From Fibrobacter sp. (GTDB lineage: Bacteria > Fibrobacterota > Fibrobacteria > Fibrobacterales > Fibrobacteraceae): DNA of 64,000 bases. A model generated the notes under the pieces. It saw only the letters and a list, made by a program, of their open reading frames with translations, was not told the origin of the DNA and made no database searches. The position numbers and the translations under genes were made by a program. Position 1 is the stretch's first letter. Each line of letters opens with the position of its first letter. Below, in pieces: positions 62,324-64,000 of this stretch. The stretch covers positions 186,001 through 250,000 of the forward strand of contig JAFPWY010000009.1 of assembly GCA_017412605.1 (NCBI GenBank). Direction: 5' to 3'.

Positions 62324-63016
62324 ATGAAGACCGTACTGCATTTTGCAATTTGCATCCTTACGATGTGCATTCTTTGCGGATGCGGTCAGTCTTACTGTTG
62401 GCATCAATCCCATCCCAGCTACAAAAAGGCACCGACCGACTCCATCGCAGTCACGGGACTCGACGAAGCTTTCGTGGTGACGCGGTCCAGCTGGTTCGCC
62501 AAGCGACTTGAAATCAGCAAGGATAGCATCCAGACCTTCACAAGCCACTTCTGTTCCAAGGCTTTCCTCGAACAGTTGCAAAAGTCCTACAAGTCCGTAA
62601 CGGTCATCCCCGATGTTGCTTTCAGTCATTTTCCCGAAGAAAGCCAAAAACTGGACACCCGCATTTTCATGAAGGGGCGCCTTCCTGAACAGGGAATCGT
62701 CGTGAAGGATTCCGCAGGCAATGTTCCTGCTTACATCCTGATTATTCACGAATTTACCCTGGGAACAGATCTACAGCGGGAAAACTTCTACGATTATGCG
62801 CTCATCCACAACGAGGCGCCCGAAAAAAAGACATCCCAAAACCTTTCGGCAATCGTCTCGTACACGCTCTGGGACAACATGAAGCAGCGCCCGCTTTACA
62901 GTGCGGTCAATCAGGTCGACCAGCCTAACGTGAAACTCACGCTGAACGACATCAGCAAAATTGTCGCGTCATCGGTGCAGCAAATCAAGCAGGAACTAAC
63001 GGCAGGGGTGAAATAA
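62324..63016 (+). CDS. Lipoprotein of unknown function
   Basis: A 230-residue predicted lipoprotein (lipobox ILCGC, Cys about residue 20; further Cys follow). The mature domain alternates strands and helices with SWFAKRLEISKDS, KSYKSVTVIPDVAFSHF, ILIIHEFTLGTDLQREN and IVSYTLWDN, and C-terminal helix IVASSVQQIKQELTAG. Pattern recalls small outer-membrane lipoproteins with an ABC-transporter-auxiliary or LptE-like fold, but I do not assign it. GGAAG precedes the ATG. Overlaps the next gene by one base (TAATG). Confidence 0.68.
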   Translation: MKTVLHFAICILTMCILCGCGQSYCWHQSHPSYKKAPTDSIAVTGLDEAFVVTRSSWFAKRLEISKDSIQTFTSHFCSKAFLEQLQKSYKSVTVIPDVAFSHFPEESQKLDTRIFMKGRLPEQGIVVKDSAGNVPAYILIIHEFTLGTDLQRENFYDYALIHNEAPEKKTSQNLSAIVSYTLWDNMKQRPLYSAVNQVDQPNVKLTLNDISKIVASSVQQIKQELTAGVK

Positions 63017-64000
63017 TGAAACGATTCATCCTCGCCATACTGATTTTCGTTTGCTCGGCATTTGCCGACAACATCTTTTTTCACAATCACTGGACCCTAT
63101 GGAAGGACGCCGACGTGCTCATCTGGAGTACGGACAAGGTCCCTGCTCTTGATTCCAAGGAATTCTGCCTTTCCCTCAAGCGCAACAACACGGGCATTGG
63201 GGAACCCAAATGCCGCGTATTCGGCGAATGGGAGCGCGATTCCATAGCAGTACGCTACTCCGGATGGCTCATTGCCAACATGGAAGGAAACGTCAAGGCC
63301 GAGCATCTCCGGGCAAGGCACCCGGCCATGGTCGCAAAAATTGAATCCATTGAGGACAAGCTCATCCTTTTCATCGGGGAACGCGACGGGAAAATTTACG
63401 CAGCAACATTCGATGAAAATGCGGCCGAGCCCGTTGCAGCGGGAGTTTTCGAAAAAACCGGAGACAAGATTGCCCTGGGCGACAAAATTGCCGCAGCCTT
63501 TTTTGACGGGGCAGCAAAGCGTAGGCTAACCAAGGAAGAACGGGCCAAGAGGATGACCGAACCGGACGAATCTTACAAGGAGGTTCCCGGCTTCCAGGGA
63601 TGGGCGGGCGTGGCCGTAGGATATTCCCAGGCAAAAATTCCCCTAACGCCGGACAACTGGTACAGTAGCCACACCGAAAGCAGGGTAAGGAACTACCGCA
63701 TAACAAAAGATTCTGCAAGCCTCTGGAACTTCATCGACGATTCAGACCCGCAACTTGCCCTATATGCCGGAGGCACATGGTATGGCTTTATCGGGGCTGA
63801 ACTGATGTACCGATACGCTTACCACAAGGTAAAAACAGACAACAAGGACACTGTCTATCAGGAACTCAGCTACTGGGGATTCCACCAGCACGAAATTGGC
63901 ATCAATGTGGTCCTGTCCAGGACGTACACCCACACAAAATGGTTCAAGACAACCCCGTTTGCGTTCGTCGGATTCCAGTACAGTTTCTTTGTAGAAGACA
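63016..64000 (+). CDS. Exported protein, truncated by the window end
   Basis: Begins with ATG at 63016, sharing one base with the preceding stop, and stays open to the end (328 codons). Signal peptide MKRFILAILIFVCSAFAD. The first part (about 25-190) has strands such as WTLWKDADVLIWSTDKVPAL and LILFIGERDGKIYAATF; from about 240 come alternating aromatic strands (GGTWYGFIGAELMYRYAYH, YWGFHQHEIGINVVLS, TTPFAFVGFQYSFF), consistent with an outer membrane beta-barrel. It likely works with the lipoprotein encoded just before. Confidence 0.7.
   Translation, partial: MKRFILAILIFVCSAFADNIFFHNHWTLWKDADVLIWSTDKVPALDSKEFCLSLKRNNTGIGEPKCRVFGEWERDSIAVRYSGWLIANMEGNVKAEHLRARHPAMVAKIESIEDKLILFIGERDGKIYAATFDENAAEPVAAGVFEKTGDKIALGDKIAAAFFDGAAKRRLTKEERAKRMTEPDESYKEVPGFQGWAGVAVGYSQAKIPLTPDNWYSSHTESRVRNYRITKDSASLWNFIDDSDPQLALYAGGTWYGFIGAELMYRYAYHKVKTDNKDTVYQELSYWGFHQHEIGINVVLSRTYTHTKWFKTTPFAFVGFQYSFFVED

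Overview
The window looks like a chromosomal segment of a Fibrobacter species (phylum Fibrobacterota, gut cellulose degraders). The evidence is three proteins with the 'Fibrobacter succinogenes major paralogous' (FISUMP) domain, a tandem pair resembling the lineage-specific lipoprotein family I remember as TIGR02171, many lipoproteins with Ser/Asp/Thr-rich linkers, a secreted GH16 glucanase with a type IX secretion-like C-terminal domain, and many intergenic short repeats. Genus assignment is inference from these families, not from a search.

Layout. 1-771: end of ilvB, then ilvN (branched-chain amino acid synthesis). 976-4945: four tandem paralogous Ser-rich lipoproteins with an identical kind of C-terminal tail, followed by an overlapping radical SAM/SPASM enzyme; this is the most striking cassette and reads as a ribosomally made, post-translationally modified lipoprotein system. 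4991-5063 tRNA-Arg. 5111-11628 (mostly minus strand): small hypothetical, YwqK/MORN-like exported protein, aminotransferase carrying repeat insertions, FISUMP lipoprotein, small membrane protein, and leuA with a Leu-rich leader peptide and attenuator. 12128-15058 topB-like topoisomerase. 15133-21072 two large FGE/beta-propeller/SGNH-like lipoproteins. 21132-24429 membrane protein and pheT. 24556-28221 hypotheticals, dnaX, ybaB. 28344-33988 tripartite RND efflux operon. 34073-40172 GspE-like ATPase, mtgA, a short primase, murB, a VanZ-like protein and an RlmI-like methyltransferase. 40178-44978 (minus) lipoprotein, GH16 glucanase, FISUMP lipoprotein, TPR protein. 45389-47465 groES-groEL behind a sigma-54-like promoter, the two genes split by a repeat element. 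47620-50414 tRNA-Pro and envelope proteins. 50489-58889 miaB, SPOR protein, tRNA-Leu, panD, flotillin, LytR_C lipoprotein, rsfS, argS. 58985-64000 FISUMP protein, purU, membrane protein, pyrE, lipoprotein and a truncated exported protein.

The genes are mostly housekeeping functions mixed with envelope and secreted lineage-specific proteins. Two features recur at small scale. A TATATT-like hexamer ends 6-10 bases before many start codons, which suggests leaderless or near-leaderless transcripts. Dispersed palindromic and heptad-type repeats fill intergenic spaces and have also entered two reading frames (aminotransferase and topB) without breaking them. I saw no CRISPR array, transposase, integrase or rRNA.
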